Positions 15,587 through 23,797 are shown, counted from the first letter of the stretch. The stretch is DNA of 35,110 bases from Sulfitobacter sp. (GCA_024636395.1 JAGXHD010000246.1:1-35110); one strand, 5' to 3'. A program made the numbers and translations. Notes: generated by a model from the sequence alone, not told the origin.

Positions 15587-16491
15587 CCACGACGCACGAA
15601 GCGGACGAGGACGAACGTAATCAGAATATCCTGATCTACATCAACGGGGCGCTGAAGCCGCGCGCGGAGGCGACCGTCTCGGTCTACGACAGTGGCTTTC
15701 TTTTGGGTGACGGGATGTGGGAGGGAATGAGGCTCTATAATGGGGTTTGGGCGTTTTTCGACGAGCATATGGACAGGTTCTTCAATTCCTGCAAAGCGGT
15801 CTCGCTCGATGTGGGAATGGACAAGGCGGGCATTGCCGAGGCCCTGCAGCTGACTGCGCAAGCCAACGGGATGACTGACGATGTCCATTGCCGTTTGATG
15901 CTGACGCGAGGTGTGAAGGTCAAGCCGTTTCAGCATCCTTCGCTGTCGCGCAGCGGGCCGACGCTTGTGATTATCATGGAGCACTCAAAGCCCGTGGAGA
16001 AGCTCGCCTCTCAGGGCATCCGCCTTGCGACGGTCCCGCAAGTGCGCGGCCTTCCGATGGCGCAGGATGCCAAATACAACAGCCATTCCAAGCTCAACTG
16101 CGTGATCGCGTGTTTGCAGGCGGAGCAGGCGGGCGCGGACGAGGCGCTGATGCTCGATCCACATGGCTTTGTGAACACCACCAATGCCTGCAATTTTTTC
16201 ATCGTACGGCGCGGGGAGGTTTGGACCTCGACCGGTGACTATTGCTTGAACGGGGTCACGCGGCAGAAGGTGATTGATCTGTGCCGGGCAGACGGGATCC
16301 CGGTCTTTGAGCGGAACTACTCCCTCTATGAGGCTTACGGCGCAGACGAGGCCTTCCTAACCGGCACTTTCGGCGCGCAAACACGGGTGTCGGAGATTGA
16401 CGGCAAGCCCATCGGCGATGGCACTTACGGCGTGACGGACCGGATCAGGCAGCTCTACAAGCAGGCGATTGCCGAAAATATCGCGCGCTAG
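15583..16491 (+). CDS. Class IV aminotransferase (BCAT/D-amino acid type)
   Basis: A 302-residue fold-type IV PLP enzyme, translationally coupled to pncB by ATGA. The N-terminal domain holds 'YINGALKPRAEATVSVYDSGFLLGDGMWEGM', a strong class IV pattern. The Schiff-base lysine is most likely in 'MAQDAKYNSHSKLN' (about residue 159), and 'GFVNTTNACNFFIV' and 'LTGTFGAQTRVSEIDG' bind the cofactor phosphate. It could be a branched-chain, D-amino acid or (R)-amine transaminase; sequence reading does not settle which. The coupling to pncB is notable because no NAD-salvage step needs a transaminase. Confidence 0.8.
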   Translation: MTTTHEADEDERNQNILIYINGALKPRAEATVSVYDSGFLLGDGMWEGMRLYNGVWAFFDEHMDRFFNSCKAVSLDVGMDKAGIAEALQLTAQANGMTDDVHCRLMLTRGVKVKPFQHPSLSRSGPTLVIIMEHSKPVEKLASQGIRLATVPQVRGLPMAQDAKYNSHSKLNCVIACLQAEQAGADEALMLDPHGFVNTTNACNFFIVRRGEVWTSTGDYCLNGVTRQKVIDLCRADGIPVFERNYSLYEAYGADEAFLTGTFGAQTRVSEIDGKPIGDGTYGVTDRIRQLYKQAIAENIAR

Positions 16492-17330
16492 CTTTTTGCC
16501 TTGCGCGCTGATGTACGGCGGGTGGCTAGGTTCGAGCGGATAAATGCTGCGATGAAGATCGCGGTCAGGATCAGGATGATCGTCGGTGCGGGTGCGCTGT
16601 CGAGGAAAAAGCTCGCATAGACACCCAGAACACCCGAAATCATCGTCACACTTACAGCAATGGGCAACATGCGTGAGAATTGCTGAGTCAGTAAAAACGC
16701 GATTGCACCGGGCGCGATGAGCAGGCCAATCGACAGGATGATGCCCACTGCCGAAAGCGTCGCCACGATCGTGAGGGAGATCAGCGCCAGCAACCCGTAG
16801 TGCAGCCAGCCTACCCGAAGGCCCACCGCCTGCGCCTGCACCGGATCGAAGGCATGCAGCATCAGATCACGCCGTTTGGCGAGCAACACTGCCGCCACGA
16901 AGAGCGAGATCAGGCCCGCTGTCCACAGATCCGCGGCACCCACGCCCAACATATTGCCGAACAGAATATGATCGAGGTGCATCTCCGTGCTGATCTTGGT
17001 GTACATCACAATGCCGAAGCCGAACATGCCGGAAAAGACGATACCCATGACAGTATCTTGCTTGATGCGACTGTTCTCCGCGAGAAATCCGGTTGCCAGC
17101 GCGCAGAACATGCCCGCACAGAACGCTCCGATGATAAGCGGAATACCGAACACATAGGCCGCCACCACACCGGGCAAAACCGCATGGCTGATTGCATCGC
17201 CCATAAGCGACCAGCCTTTAAGGACGAGATAGCACGACAGAAGGCTGGTTGGCACGGCGATCATGAGCATGATGACAAAGGCATTCTGCATGAATGCGAA
17301 CTGGAAAGGCTGGAGCAGCGTGTCCATCAT
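16488..17330 (-). CDS. sitD: Mn/Fe ABC transporter permease, SitD-like
   Basis: A 280-residue ABC-3 family permease with about eight hydrophobic segments. I start at ATG 17330 ([14 protein letters not shown]), overlapping the sitC stop by ATGA; the longer track ORF reads into sitC out of frame. The conserved 'LVLKGWSLMGDAISHAVLPG' and 'IAPGAIAFLLT' are typical of metal-ion importers. It pairs with the next gene product to form the membrane channel of a manganese/iron importer and ends the operon. Its TAG stop shares a CTAG with the convergent aminotransferase. Confidence 0.88.
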   Translation of the reverse strand: MMDTLLQPFQFAFMQNAFVIMLMIAVPTSLLSCYLVLKGWSLMGDAISHAVLPGVVAAYVFGIPLIIGAFCAGMFCALATGFLAENSRIKQDTVMGIVFSGMFGFGIVMYTKISTEMHLDHILFGNMLGVGAADLWTAGLISLFVAAVLLAKRRDLMLHAFDPVQAQAVGLRVGWLHYGLLALISLTIVATLSAVGIILSIGLLIAPGAIAFLLTQQFSRMLPIAVSVTMISGVLGVYASFFLDSAPAPTIILILTAIFIAAFIRSNLATRRTSARKAKS

Positions 17331-18181
17331 GGCAGCAGCGCCTCCCGCGCTTTGCGCCGCGCGGCGAGATAACCATGTTTTGGCGCAAACACGAAAGCGG
17401 TAAGGAAAATGAGGGTTTGCAGGCTGACAATGATACCGCCTGTCGCGCCGTCGACGAAAAAGCTCAGATAGGCGCCAAGAAACGAAGTAACTGCGCCGAT
17501 GCTGACGCTCATCACCAAGAGGCGGGGGAAGCGGTCCGTCAAAAGATAAGCCGTGGCGCCCGGTGTGACCACCATTGCGATCACCAGAAAGGCCCCGACC
17601 GTTTGCAGTGCCGCCACGCAGGACGCCGAGAGCAGCATGAAGAAAACCACCTTTAGCAGATCGGGCTTCAGCCCGATGGAGCGGGCGTGGCTCTCGTCGA
17701 AAAACGTGACCATCAGATCCTTCCACTTCGCCAGCAGGATCGCCAGCGTCACGAACCCGATGATCGCAAGCTGCACCGTATCGGAGGGCGTGATGGCGAG
17801 GATATTGCCCATCGTAATGGTCTGAACAGAGACTGATGTTGGTGATAGTGACACCATGAAAAGTCCCAGCCCGAAGAAGGACGTGAAGATCAGACCGATG
17901 ATCGTATCCTCCTTAAGTCCGGAGCGCTGGTTGAGAAACAGCATTGCCCCCGCCGCGAGGCCGCCTGCGGCAAACGCCCCCAAGGCAAAAGGCAGGCCGA
18001 GCATATAAGCCCCCGCAACACCGGGTACGATGGAGTGGCTCAGCGCATCGCCGATCAGCGACCATCCCTTAAGCATAAGATAGGCGGACAGAAAGGCACA
18101 GACACCGCCGACAAGCGCACTTACCCACATCGCGTTGAACATGTATCCATAGGAGAACGGCTGCAAAAGCGTCTCTATCAT
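17327..18181 (-). CDS. sitC: Mn/Fe ABC transporter permease, SitC-like
   Basis: A 284-residue ABC-3 permease, paralogous to the next gene: '[20 protein letters not shown]' and '[12 protein letters not shown]' match the equivalent SitD segments. About eight membrane helices, with a short basic tail ([11 protein letters not shown]). The ATG at 18181 overlaps the sitB stop by ATGA, and its own stop overlaps sitD in the same way, so the operon is coupled throughout. Role: half of the heterodimeric membrane channel for Mn(II)/Fe(II). Confidence 0.88.
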   Translation of the reverse strand: MIETLLQPFSYGYMFNAMWVSALVGGVCAFLSAYLMLKGWSLIGDALSHSIVPGVAGAYMLGLPFALGAFAAGGLAAGAMLFLNQRSGLKEDTIIGLIFTSFFGLGLFMVSLSPTSVSVQTITMGNILAITPSDTVQLAIIGFVTLAILLAKWKDLMVTFFDESHARSIGLKPDLLKVVFFMLLSASCVAALQTVGAFLVIAMVVTPGATAYLLTDRFPRLLVMSVSIGAVTSFLGAYLSFFVDGATGGIIVSLQTLIFLTAFVFAPKHGYLAARRKAREALLP

Positions 18182-19026
18182 TCGGCTTTCTCACGATCTG
18201 TCTCGTCCGCATAGACGACGAAGGGGCGTTCGTCGTCGGTGATGACGCGGATCGAGCGTGCATCGTCGTCATCATGCAGGTCCGAGCCGCCGATTACAAA
18301 GTGGCGCAGGACGCCGCCGAACGCGAGCTCCAGATTCTCGTGGGTGAAGGTTTGCTGTGTCGTGCCGTAGGCGATCACAGTCTCTTTCACCAAAATGGTA
18401 CGGTCACAAAACTCTGGTACAGACCCTAGATTGTGGGTTGAGACCAGCATCACGCGCCCCTCGTCACGCATCTCGCGCAGCAGGTCGATGATCTGGTCCT
18501 CTGTCTGGACGTCCACACCGGTAAAAGGCTCGTCGAGGAGGATCACCCGCCCCTCTTGGGCAAGCGCACGGGCGAGAAACACACGCTTGCGCTGTCCTCC
18601 CGACAACTCGCCGATCTGACGATGCCGGAACTCGGCCATGTTCACCCGCTCGAGCGCCGCTGTCACGGCTTTATGATCAGCCTTCGCCGGATGGCGGAAA
18701 AACCCCATGTGCCCATATCGTCCCATCATCACGACGTCCTCGACGAGCACGGGAAAAGACCAATCGACCTCTTCGGATTGCGGCACATAGGCGACGATAT
18801 TTTGCTTGAGCGCCTGCTTGACTGGCATTCCGAGGACCGAAATCTCGCCTTTGGCTGCTGGCACGAAGCCCATAATCGCCTTGAACAGGGTCGATTTACC
18901 GGCCCCGTTGACGCCGACGAGGGCCGTGATGGTCCCTGTGGGGATTTCGAATGTCGCATTGCGCAGCGCGGTATGCCCGTTTCGGTACGTGACTGTTACA
19001 TCACGAGCGCGGATTCCTTCGCTCAT
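18178..19026 (-). CDS. sitB: Mn/Fe ABC transporter ATP-binding protein, SitB-like
   Basis: A 282-residue metal-importer ATPase. Walker A is GVNGAGKS (38-45), the Q-loop lies in '[10 protein letters not shown]', the signature is [17 protein letters not shown], Walker B is [12 protein letters not shown], and the switch His is in VSTHNLG. '[13 protein letters not shown]' is typical of Mn/Zn importers. An unusual C-terminal tail of about 35 residues is strongly acidic ('[12 protein letters not shown]'), with His and Asp that might sense metal; this last point is speculation. Overlaps both neighbours by four bases. Confidence 0.9.
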   Translation of the reverse strand: MSEGIRARDVTVTYRNGHTALRNATFEIPTGTITALVGVNGAGKSTLFKAIMGFVPAAKGEISVLGMPVKQALKQNIVAYVPQSEEVDWSFPVLVEDVVMMGRYGHMGFFRHPAKADHKAVTAALERVNMAEFRHRQIGELSGGQRKRVFLARALAQEGRVILLDEPFTGVDVQTEDQIIDLLREMRDEGRVMLVSTHNLGSVPEFCDRTILVKETVIAYGTTQQTFTHENLELAFGGVLRHFVIGGSDLHDDDDARSIRVITDDERPFVVYADETDREKAE

Positions 19027-19916
19027 TCAGTCAGGCCCCGCAGGATCGTCTCTGACGTCACCGTCAGTAGATCGAGATAGGTCGGCACTGGCCCATCCGC
19101 TTCTGTCAAACTATCGACATAGAGGACACCGCCGTACCGCGCTCCTGTCTCGCGCGCGACCTGCTCGGCAGGAGCCTGCGATACGGTCGATTCACAGAAC
19201 ACCACAGGAATATCATTCTCGCGGATGGTATCGATCACCTTGCGAACCTGCTGGGGCGTGCCTTGCTGGTCCGCGTTCATCGGCCAGAGATAGAGCTCCT
19301 TCATGCCGAAATCACGGATCAGATAGCTGAACGCCCCTTCGCATGTGGCAAGCCACCGCTGCTCCTCGGGCACAGCCATGATCGCATCACGCAGCGGTGC
19401 GATCGCCTCGGTAATCTGCGCCTTATAGGCCTCCGCATTCATGCGGTAGATGTCGGCGTTGGCCGGGTCATGCGTCACGAAGGCATCGCGGATATTGTCG
19501 ACATATATCAGCGCTGTGCTCAGCCCCATCCACGCATGTGGATTGGGCTTTCCGTCATATTCGCCCTCTGTAATGCTCATCGGCTCGATCCCTTCGGTGA
19601 GCGTGGCGGAGGGAATGTCGCGCAGGTTTGAGAGGAACTGCTCGAACCAAAGCTCGAGATTGAGGCCGTTCCATAAGATCAGATCTGCATCCTGCGCGCG
19701 AATGATGTCGCGGGGCGTGGGCGAGTACCCATGGATTTCAGCGCCGGGTCGCGTGATGCTTTCCACGATTGCTGCATCGCCCGCCACATTCTGCGCCATG
19801 TCGGCGATGACCGTAAAGGTGGTGATGGCCTTGAATTTGTCTTGGGCGATGGCCGCCGTACCGAACAGCACCAATGCGCTGGTTGCTACGAGGGTCTTCA
19901 GGTTGCTGGTAAACAT
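19023..19916 (-). CDS. sitA: Mn/Fe ABC transporter substrate-binding protein, SitA-like
   Basis: A 297-residue cluster A-I (ZnuA/MntC/SitA) binding protein. I start at ATG 19916, which has TTGGAG at good distance, rather than the TTG five codons earlier, inside that ribosome-binding site. A Sec signal peptide ends in FGTAAIAQ. Metal ligands typical of the family are the His of '[12 protein letters not shown]' and the His of '[10 protein letters not shown]', with Glu in 'VVFCESTVS' and the Asp of '[11 protein letters not shown]'. No His-rich loop is present, which argues for Mn/Fe and against Zn. Promoter and Fur-type operator are just upstream. Confidence 0.9.
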   Translation of the reverse strand: MFTSNLKTLVATSALVLFGTAAIAQDKFKAITTFTVIADMAQNVAGDAAIVESITRPGAEIHGYSPTPRDIIRAQDADLILWNGLNLELWFEQFLSNLRDIPSATLTEGIEPMSITEGEYDGKPNPHAWMGLSTALIYVDNIRDAFVTHDPANADIYRMNAEAYKAQITEAIAPLRDAIMAVPEEQRWLATCEGAFSYLIRDFGMKELYLWPMNADQQGTPQQVRKVIDTIRENDIPVVFCESTVSQAPAEQVARETGARYGGVLYVDSLTEADGPVPTYLDLLTVTSETILRGLTE

Positions 19917-19951
19917 CCGGGTCGGCTCCAACTGGTCTCAGGTCTGAAAAA

Positions 19952-19980
19952 TGCATATGAGAACTATTCACAACTGTAAA
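19952..19980 (-). promoter_or_regulatory. Predicted sitABCD promoter
   Basis: On the minus strand TTTACA (19980-19975) and TATGCA (19957-19952) are separated by exactly 17 bases, and lie 36 bases before the sitA ATG. The match to -35/-10 consensus is fair, and the position next to the Fur-type box supports it. Confidence 0.55.
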
Positions 19981-19986
19981 TAAGAA

Positions 19987-20001
19987 TGATAACGATTCTC
20001 A
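19987..20001. promoter_or_regulatory. Fur/Mur-type operator between sitA and the regulator gene
   Basis: TGATAACGATTCTCA matches the 7-1-7 Fur box TGATAAT-n-ATTATCA at 12 of 14 positions. It lies six bases upstream of the predicted sitA -35 element and 36 bases before the regulator start, so one dimer could control both directions. Confidence 0.65.
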
Positions 20002-20036
20002 AAGATAGCGGTTTATGTGAATGTAGGATGCGGACG

Positions 20037-20462
20037 ATGGCGGGCGAGAGTGAGCGGACAGAAAAAATGATCACCGCACTGCGCAAAGCGGGGATCCGCG
20101 TGACGCGTCAGCGGATAGCACTTCTGGGCGTGTTGGCAGATGCCGACGATCATCCCGATGCAGCCGAACTTCATAACCGGGCCAAACGGGTCGAGCCGAC
20201 AGTATCGCTTGCAACAGTGTACCGCACGCTTTCGGCGCTGGAGGAGGAAGGGGTCGTGCACCGCCATTCCTTCGAGGGCGGTGGCGCGCGCTTCGAGACG
20301 ACCCATGAAGAGCATCATGATCATATTCTCGATGTGGAAACTGGACAGGTCATCGAATTCCAGTCCGACAAGATTGAGCAGCTTCAAGACGAGATCGCCC
20401 GCGAATTGGGTTATGAGGTGGTGCACCACCGTCTCGAGCTTTACTGCCGCAAAAAGCGCTAG
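20037..20462 (+). CDS. mur: Fur-family metal regulator, probable Mur
   Basis: A 141-residue Fur-family repressor. I choose ATG 20037 (MAGESERTEK) because GTAGGA lies eight bases upstream; the track's earlier start falls inside the operator. The winged helix reads 'GIRVTRQRIALLGVLADAD' and 'PTVSLATVYRTLSALEEEGV', the DNA-reading helix of the family. The metal site is 'FETTHEEHHDHIL' and later Glu/His residues. No C-terminal CxxC zinc pairs are present, as in alphaproteobacterial Mur/Fur. Divergence from sitABCD suggests it represses Mn import when manganese is replete; an iron-responsive Fur cannot be ruled out. Confidence 0.85.
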   Translation: MAGESERTEKMITALRKAGIRVTRQRIALLGVLADADDHPDAAELHNRAKRVEPTVSLATVYRTLSALEEEGVVHRHSFEGGGARFETTHEEHHDHILDVETGQVIEFQSDKIEQLQDEIARELGYEVVHHRLELYCRKKR

Positions 20463-21346
20463 GCCCGCTTGAGCTGTCGCTCGCGCCAGACAATCAGCAA
20501 ACCGCTAATGAGTATCAGAAGCGCGCCCGGAAACAGCTCCCGCCAAGGCGCTTCATCGAAAAACAACCAGCCTAGGGCAAAGGCCAGTGGAATGCCGAAG
20601 TAATTGAAGGGCGCCAGATTGCTCTGCTCGGCCATCCGGTAGGCCATGATGAGCAGGAGCACGGCCGACCCGCCAAACCCTCCCATAGCCATGAGCCACC
20701 AGATGTCTCCGGACTGGCTCAATGGAGTGAATCCGCCCGTAGCGAGAGCGAGCATGACCGCGCCGAGAAGGGCAACGATGCTGGAATAGAGATTGATCAG
20801 TGGGGTCGGCACGTCATCGTCCATCATGCGGGCCGTCACGCCGACGAGCGCATAGCCCACAGCGGCGCCGAGGGGCAGGAGGGCGGCCATCGAAAAACTG
20901 TCGGAGCCAGGCCGTACGATCCAGATCACCCCGATAAATCCGAGAACCACCGCGCACCAGCGGATCCAGCCGACCTTTTCGCCCAGCAGCGGCACCGCCA
21001 GCGCAACGGCGAACAGTGAATTGGCGTAGGTGATCGTGGAGGCGGTCGCAAAGGTCAGCAGCCCCAGCGACAGATAGAATGAAAACTGGGCAAATGTGAG
21101 GATCACCCCGCGCGACAGGGCGAGCCGCCATTGCCGCAGCTTCCACGGGCGTCCGTTCTCGTGCCAGCCGCGCGAGGCATAGAGCACGATCAGCGACGGG
21201 ATCAGCCCGAACATGTTGCGCCATGCCGAAAGCTCAGCAGCACTATAGCGGGGTGACAAATGCTTGATGATCAGGCCCATCCCGTCGAAAAGCGTCAGCG
21301 CGCAGAGGAGGAGGAGAATGGCCGTAAAGGTGCGATCGGTTTTCAT
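20459..21346 (-). CDS. EamA/DMT-family transporter
   Basis: A 295-residue protein with ten predicted helices in two EamA repeats. I start at ATG 21346 (MKTDRTFTAILLLLCALTLF), since the upstream 33 codons are not hydrophobic or homologous-looking. Repeat 1 holds 'SAAELSAWRNMFGLIPSLIVLY' and repeat 2 'NYFGIPLAFALGWLFFDEAPW', which carries the family's P/E signature near the end. DMT proteins export metabolites such as amino acids; this one's substrate is unknown. Its TAG shares CTAG with the mur stop. Confidence 0.8.
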   Translation of the reverse strand: MKTDRTFTAILLLLCALTLFDGMGLIIKHLSPRYSAAELSAWRNMFGLIPSLIVLYASRGWHENGRPWKLRQWRLALSRGVILTFAQFSFYLSLGLLTFATASTITYANSLFAVALAVPLLGEKVGWIRWCAVVLGFIGVIWIVRPGSDSFSMAALLPLGAAVGYALVGVTARMMDDDVPTPLINLYSSIVALLGAVMLALATGGFTPLSQSGDIWWLMAMGGFGGSAVLLLIMAYRMAEQSNLAPFNYFGIPLAFALGWLFFDEAPWRELFPGALLILISGLLIVWRERQLKRA

Positions 21347-21469
21347 CGGCGCATGATGTGCCTGAAATGCGCCAATGACCAGCGCACATCCGCACAACGG
21401 AGCGCGCCCAATATTCCTCGTTTTTTGAATAAACTCCGGCTCCAAGAAGTCATCCCGGACCCGCGTCTG

Positions 21470-21889
21470 CTATTCCGGATCGACCTTGCCGCGCATCGCC
21501 TTTACCTCGCCGCGCACCTTCTTGGCTTTGAGGCGCCGCTTTTTCGACCCTAATGTGGGTCTTGTCGCGATCCTGCGCTTGGGCGGTGTCAGCGCCTTCT
21601 CGATCAGTTCCTTGAGCCGCTCGCGCACCAGTTCGCGGTTGCGCGCCTGACTGCGGGTCTCGTCACATTGCAGCACCAGTGCGCCTTCGGTGGTCCAGCG
21701 CCTTCCCGCCAGCCTGCGCAAACGGTTTTTTACAGGAAGTGGAAGAGAAGGGGATGTTGCGGCTTCAAACCGCAATTCAACGGCGGATGACACCTTGTTG
21801 ACATTCTGCCCGCCGGGACCCGAGGCGCGCATGAAGCTTTCGCTAAGCTCCCAGTCCTGAATGATGATCGCGTCAGTAATATGCAGCAT
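21470..21889 (-). CDS. arfB: Alternative ribosome-rescue factor, peptidyl-tRNA hydrolase
   Basis: A 139-residue ArfB/YaeJ protein. I start at ATG 21889 (MLHITDAIIIQDWELSESFM); the track's 12 extra codons lie in the promoter. The catalytic GGQ is at 26-28 in 'RASGPGGQNVNKVSSAVELRF', as in class I release factors without a codon-recognition domain. The tail is very basic ('PKRRIATRPTLGSKKRRLKAKK'), the part that enters the empty mRNA channel of a stalled ribosome. It hydrolyses peptidyl-tRNA on non-stop ribosomes, backing up tmRNA. Promoter geometry suggests a leaderless mRNA. Confidence 0.92.
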   Translation of the reverse strand: MLHITDAIIIQDWELSESFMRASGPGGQNVNKVSSAVELRFEAATSPSLPLPVKNRLRRLAGRRWTTEGALVLQCDETRSQARNRELVRERLKELIEKALTPPKRRIATRPTLGSKKRRLKAKKVRGEVKAMRGKVDPE

Positions 21890-21896
21890 GGAAAAC

Positions 21897-21925
21897 AGTA
21901 TAGCGCGCAAGCCGCGCTGCCCCAA
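21897..21925 (-). promoter_or_regulatory. arfB promoter, probably giving a leaderless transcript
   Basis: On the minus strand TTGGGG and TATACT are spaced by exactly 17 bases; TATACT ends seven bases before the arfB ATG, so transcription should start at or next to the A of the ATG. No Shine-Dalgarno precedes the start. Confidence 0.55.
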
Positions 21926-21982
21926 GATGCGAAATGGGCCACCCTGAAACAGAGCGGCCCAATCGAATTGTAAGGAGGCGGG

Positions 21983-21997
21983 ATCGGTTAGACCGAT
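21983..21997. repeat. Small inverted repeat upstream of arfB
   Basis: ATCGGT-TAG-ACCGAT, a perfect 6-bp palindrome with a three-base centre, in the gap between the short ORF and arfB. It could be an operator or a weak hairpin after the short ORF. No T-run on either side. Confidence 0.3.
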
Positions 21998-22032
21998 TGT
22001 CCACTTCGGATTTCAGTGAGCCAGGGGCTGCC

Positions 22033-22089
22033 CTAGCAAACGACCTCCAAAGCTGTTCCGACACCTCGCTCCAGTACCTTTCTTGACAC
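22033..22089 (-). CDS. Candidate 18-codon ORF with near-ideal Shine-Dalgarno
   Basis: Minus-strand GTG start at 22089, frame MSRKVLERGVGTALEVVC then TAG. It is preceded by AAAGGAGGTGATC (22104-22092), fully complementary to the GAUCACCUCCUUU tail of 16S rRNA, with seven bases between GGAGG and GTG. This is the strongest ribosome-binding site seen in the window. A hairpin lies 27 bases upstream of the start codon. It could be a genuine small protein, a leader peptide for arfB, or the first codons of a decayed gene. No family is recognised. Confidence 0.4.
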   Translation of the reverse strand: MSRKVLERGVGTALEVVC

Positions 22090-22115
22090 TAGATCACCTC
22101 CTTTGCATTTTGTTA

Positions 22116-22141
22116 AACCTGTACAATTGTTTGCACAGGTT
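22116..22141. repeat. 11-bp inverted repeat between yhhQ and the short ORF
   Basis: AACCTGTACAA-TTGT-TTGCACAGGTT: an 11-bp arm with a single G/T mismatch (a wobble pair in RNA) and four-base loop. It is 58 bases past the yhhQ stop and just upstream of the short ORF. No T-run follows on the minus strand, so an operator or mRNA 3'-end structure is as likely as a terminator. Confidence 0.5.
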
Positions 22142-22198
22142 ATCCGGATCGCAAAGCATTTTTTGTAGTGGATTCCAGCGCGCCGGAATTTCGCCTAT

Positions 22199-22816
22199 TT
22201 ATGTGGCACGCAGGCGCGCGGTGATTAGACGGAACGGTACCAGCGCGAGCAATGCCAGCGAGAGCTTTACCGCCCAATCGGCCACCGCCAGCGACACCCA
22301 AAGTGGCGCTTCGGGCCCTTTGCCGAGGATTGGCAAGATCTCCGAAGCCCATGATACGTCCGTGCCGGGATGGACGAAGGAAAAAGCCCCCGAAAAGGCG
22401 ATGGTAAAGAAAATCGCGGTATCCACCGTGCTTCCGACCAGCGTCGAGACGAGGGGTGCTTTCCACCAGCTGCCGCCACGCAGCGCGCTGAAAATGCTCA
22501 CATCGAGCAGTTGCGCTGTGAGGAAGCCGATGCCCGAAGCGATCGCGATGCGAACAGTGACCAGCGGGCCGAATTCGCCCATGATCTGTGTTCCTATCAG
22601 GGAGCAGACGACCCCGACGACGAAGCCCACAAGAACGACTCGGCGTGCAGCCTGTGTGCCGTAAACGCGATTCATGATGTCTGTGACCAGAAAGGCGAGC
22701 GGATAGGTGAAAGCTCCCCATGTCAGCCAGTTGCCATAAAGAAACTGGACCAGAACATTTGAGGCCACCACGATGAGGGCCATGGCGATGATGCCGGGAA
22801 GATGCGTGCGCGTCAT
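22199..22816 (-). CDS. yhhQ: Queuosine precursor transporter
   Basis: A 205-residue membrane protein of the YhhQ/QPTR (COG1738) family with about six helices. Diagnostic features are 'FTYPLAFLVTDIMNRVYGTQAARR', the conserved acidic Asp-x-x-Asn stretch in helix 2, and 'LLDVSIFSALRG' followed by 'LVSTLVGSTVDTAIFFTIAF'. YhhQ imports preQ0/preQ1 (or related bases) for queuosine in tRNA wobble positions. No queuosine synthesis gene is nearby. I looked upstream (22817-22909) for a preQ1 riboswitch and saw none. Confidence 0.9.
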   Translation of the reverse strand: MTRTHLPGIIAMALIVVASNVLVQFLYGNWLTWGAFTYPLAFLVTDIMNRVYGTQAARRVVLVGFVVGVVCSLIGTQIMGEFGPLVTVRIAIASGIGFLTAQLLDVSIFSALRGGSWWKAPLVSTLVGSTVDTAIFFTIAFSGAFSFVHPGTDVSWASEILPILGKGPEAPLWVSLAVADWAVKLSLALLALVPFRLITARLRAT

Positions 22817-22909
22817 AATTTGATACCGTTTTATGCAAGGGTGCGGCGACTTGGCCCGCGATCATCGCGGACAGCGGGCATCTAGGCAGGTTTTGCCAAC
22901 GGTGCAACC

Positions 22910-23797
22910 CTATTCAGCAACGGTGAACTCCACGATCTGAGTGCGCTGGATCCGGAAAAAATTGTCATCCGAGATCATGGTGACGTGCAGCTGCCCTTGC
23001 GCGTCTTGCCAAACGCTGATGCCCTCGAGGTTGTCAAAACGCGCAGGAAATGAGGTCATCAGCGTGTATTCGCGCGCATTGGCCGGGTCGAGCACGAACA
23101 TCCGCACGCGGCTGCGAAACCCCAAGGGCGTCGCCGCCCGCTCCAGTAGCCAAAGGCGGCCCGAGGGATCAAGATCAGCACCCACGGGCACGAAAGGACC
23201 ACGCTGCGGGATGCGGGCCGCGATCCGCCAGCCGCCGTTTTGATAAGCATAAAGCGGGAACGGCTTTCCGGCGTCGGGGGCCTTTTCCGGAAGCGCAAAA
23301 AGCGTGCCATCGGGCCCTATTGCCAGCGCTTCGATGCCAGCATTGTCGCCCAGCGTGTCTTTGAACGGCAGGTCTATCCGCCCGCCTGTCCTGCCCGTGG
23401 AAAGATCGACCTGCATGATCCGGTGTCGATGCTCGAACGACAGATACGCCGTACCATCTGCACCAATCGCGAGCCCTTCGGCATCGCCGACCCGTTTATC
23501 CAGCCGGACACCTTTTGCATTTTTGAGCCCTGTTCTGCTCTGCACGCCGATCCCGGTCAGCTGCCCTCCGGAACGCTGCAAAACCGCATCGACCAGCTCT
23601 CCGCGATCACTGACGATCGTCATCCGGGTGCCTTGATCCCGCACTTCGATCCCGGACCAGCCTCCAAACCACGGTGCGTCAAGCTCCCAGCGCATCGCCC
23701 CGCTGAATTGGAGCGTCGTTTCTGCCAGCGCCCCGCTGCACAGGCAAAACAACGCCAGCGCCAGCCGGATCAATTGACTTCGAGCACAGCTTTGCAC
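22910..23797 (-). CDS. Secreted phytase-like esterase domain protein
   Basis: A 295-residue exported protein of the 'esterase-like activity of phytase' family, a beta-propeller-like fold. The signal peptide includes 'LIRLALALFCLCSGALA'. Repeated blade motifs are 'DAEGLAIGADGTAYLSFE', 'GIEALAIGPDGTLFALPE' and 'DNLEGISVW'. The start is uncertain: GTG 23797 gives the longest frame, but TTG 23773 overlaps the mepA stop as TTGA, matching the overlaps elsewhere here, and leaves a tidy signal peptide. Enzymatic role is unproven in this family. It follows mepA in one operon. Confidence 0.75.
   Translation of the reverse strand: MQSCARSQLIRLALALFCLCSGALAETTLQFSGAMRWELDAPWFGGWSGIEVRDQGTRMTIVSDRGELVDAVLQRSGGQLTGIGVQSRTGLKNAKGVRLDKRVGDAEGLAIGADGTAYLSFEHRHRIMQVDLSTGRTGGRIDLPFKDTLGDNAGIEALAIGPDGTLFALPEKAPDAGKPFPLYAYQNGGWRIAARIPQRGPFVPVGADLDPSGRLWLLERAATPLGFRSRVRMFVLDPANAREYTLMTSFPARFDNLEGISVWQDAQGQLHVTMISDDNFFRIQRTQIVEFTVAE

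Noticed and set aside
21873-22064. 63-codon minus-strand ORF overlapping the arfB start
   Set aside because: It overlaps the arfB promoter and start, has a weak ribosome site and no family pattern; the shorter GTG frame beginning at 22089 has a far better ribosome site.
22092-22104. GATCACCTCCTTT on the plus strand, identical to the 3' end of 16S rRNA
   Set aside because: Flanking bases do not resemble 16S helix 45 or an rRNA operon. On the minus strand it is simply a maximal Shine-Dalgarno before a GTG frame.
22817-22909. Possible preQ1 riboswitch upstream of yhhQ
   Set aside because: Neither the preQ1-I loop/tail consensus nor a convincing pseudoknot could be found by eye.
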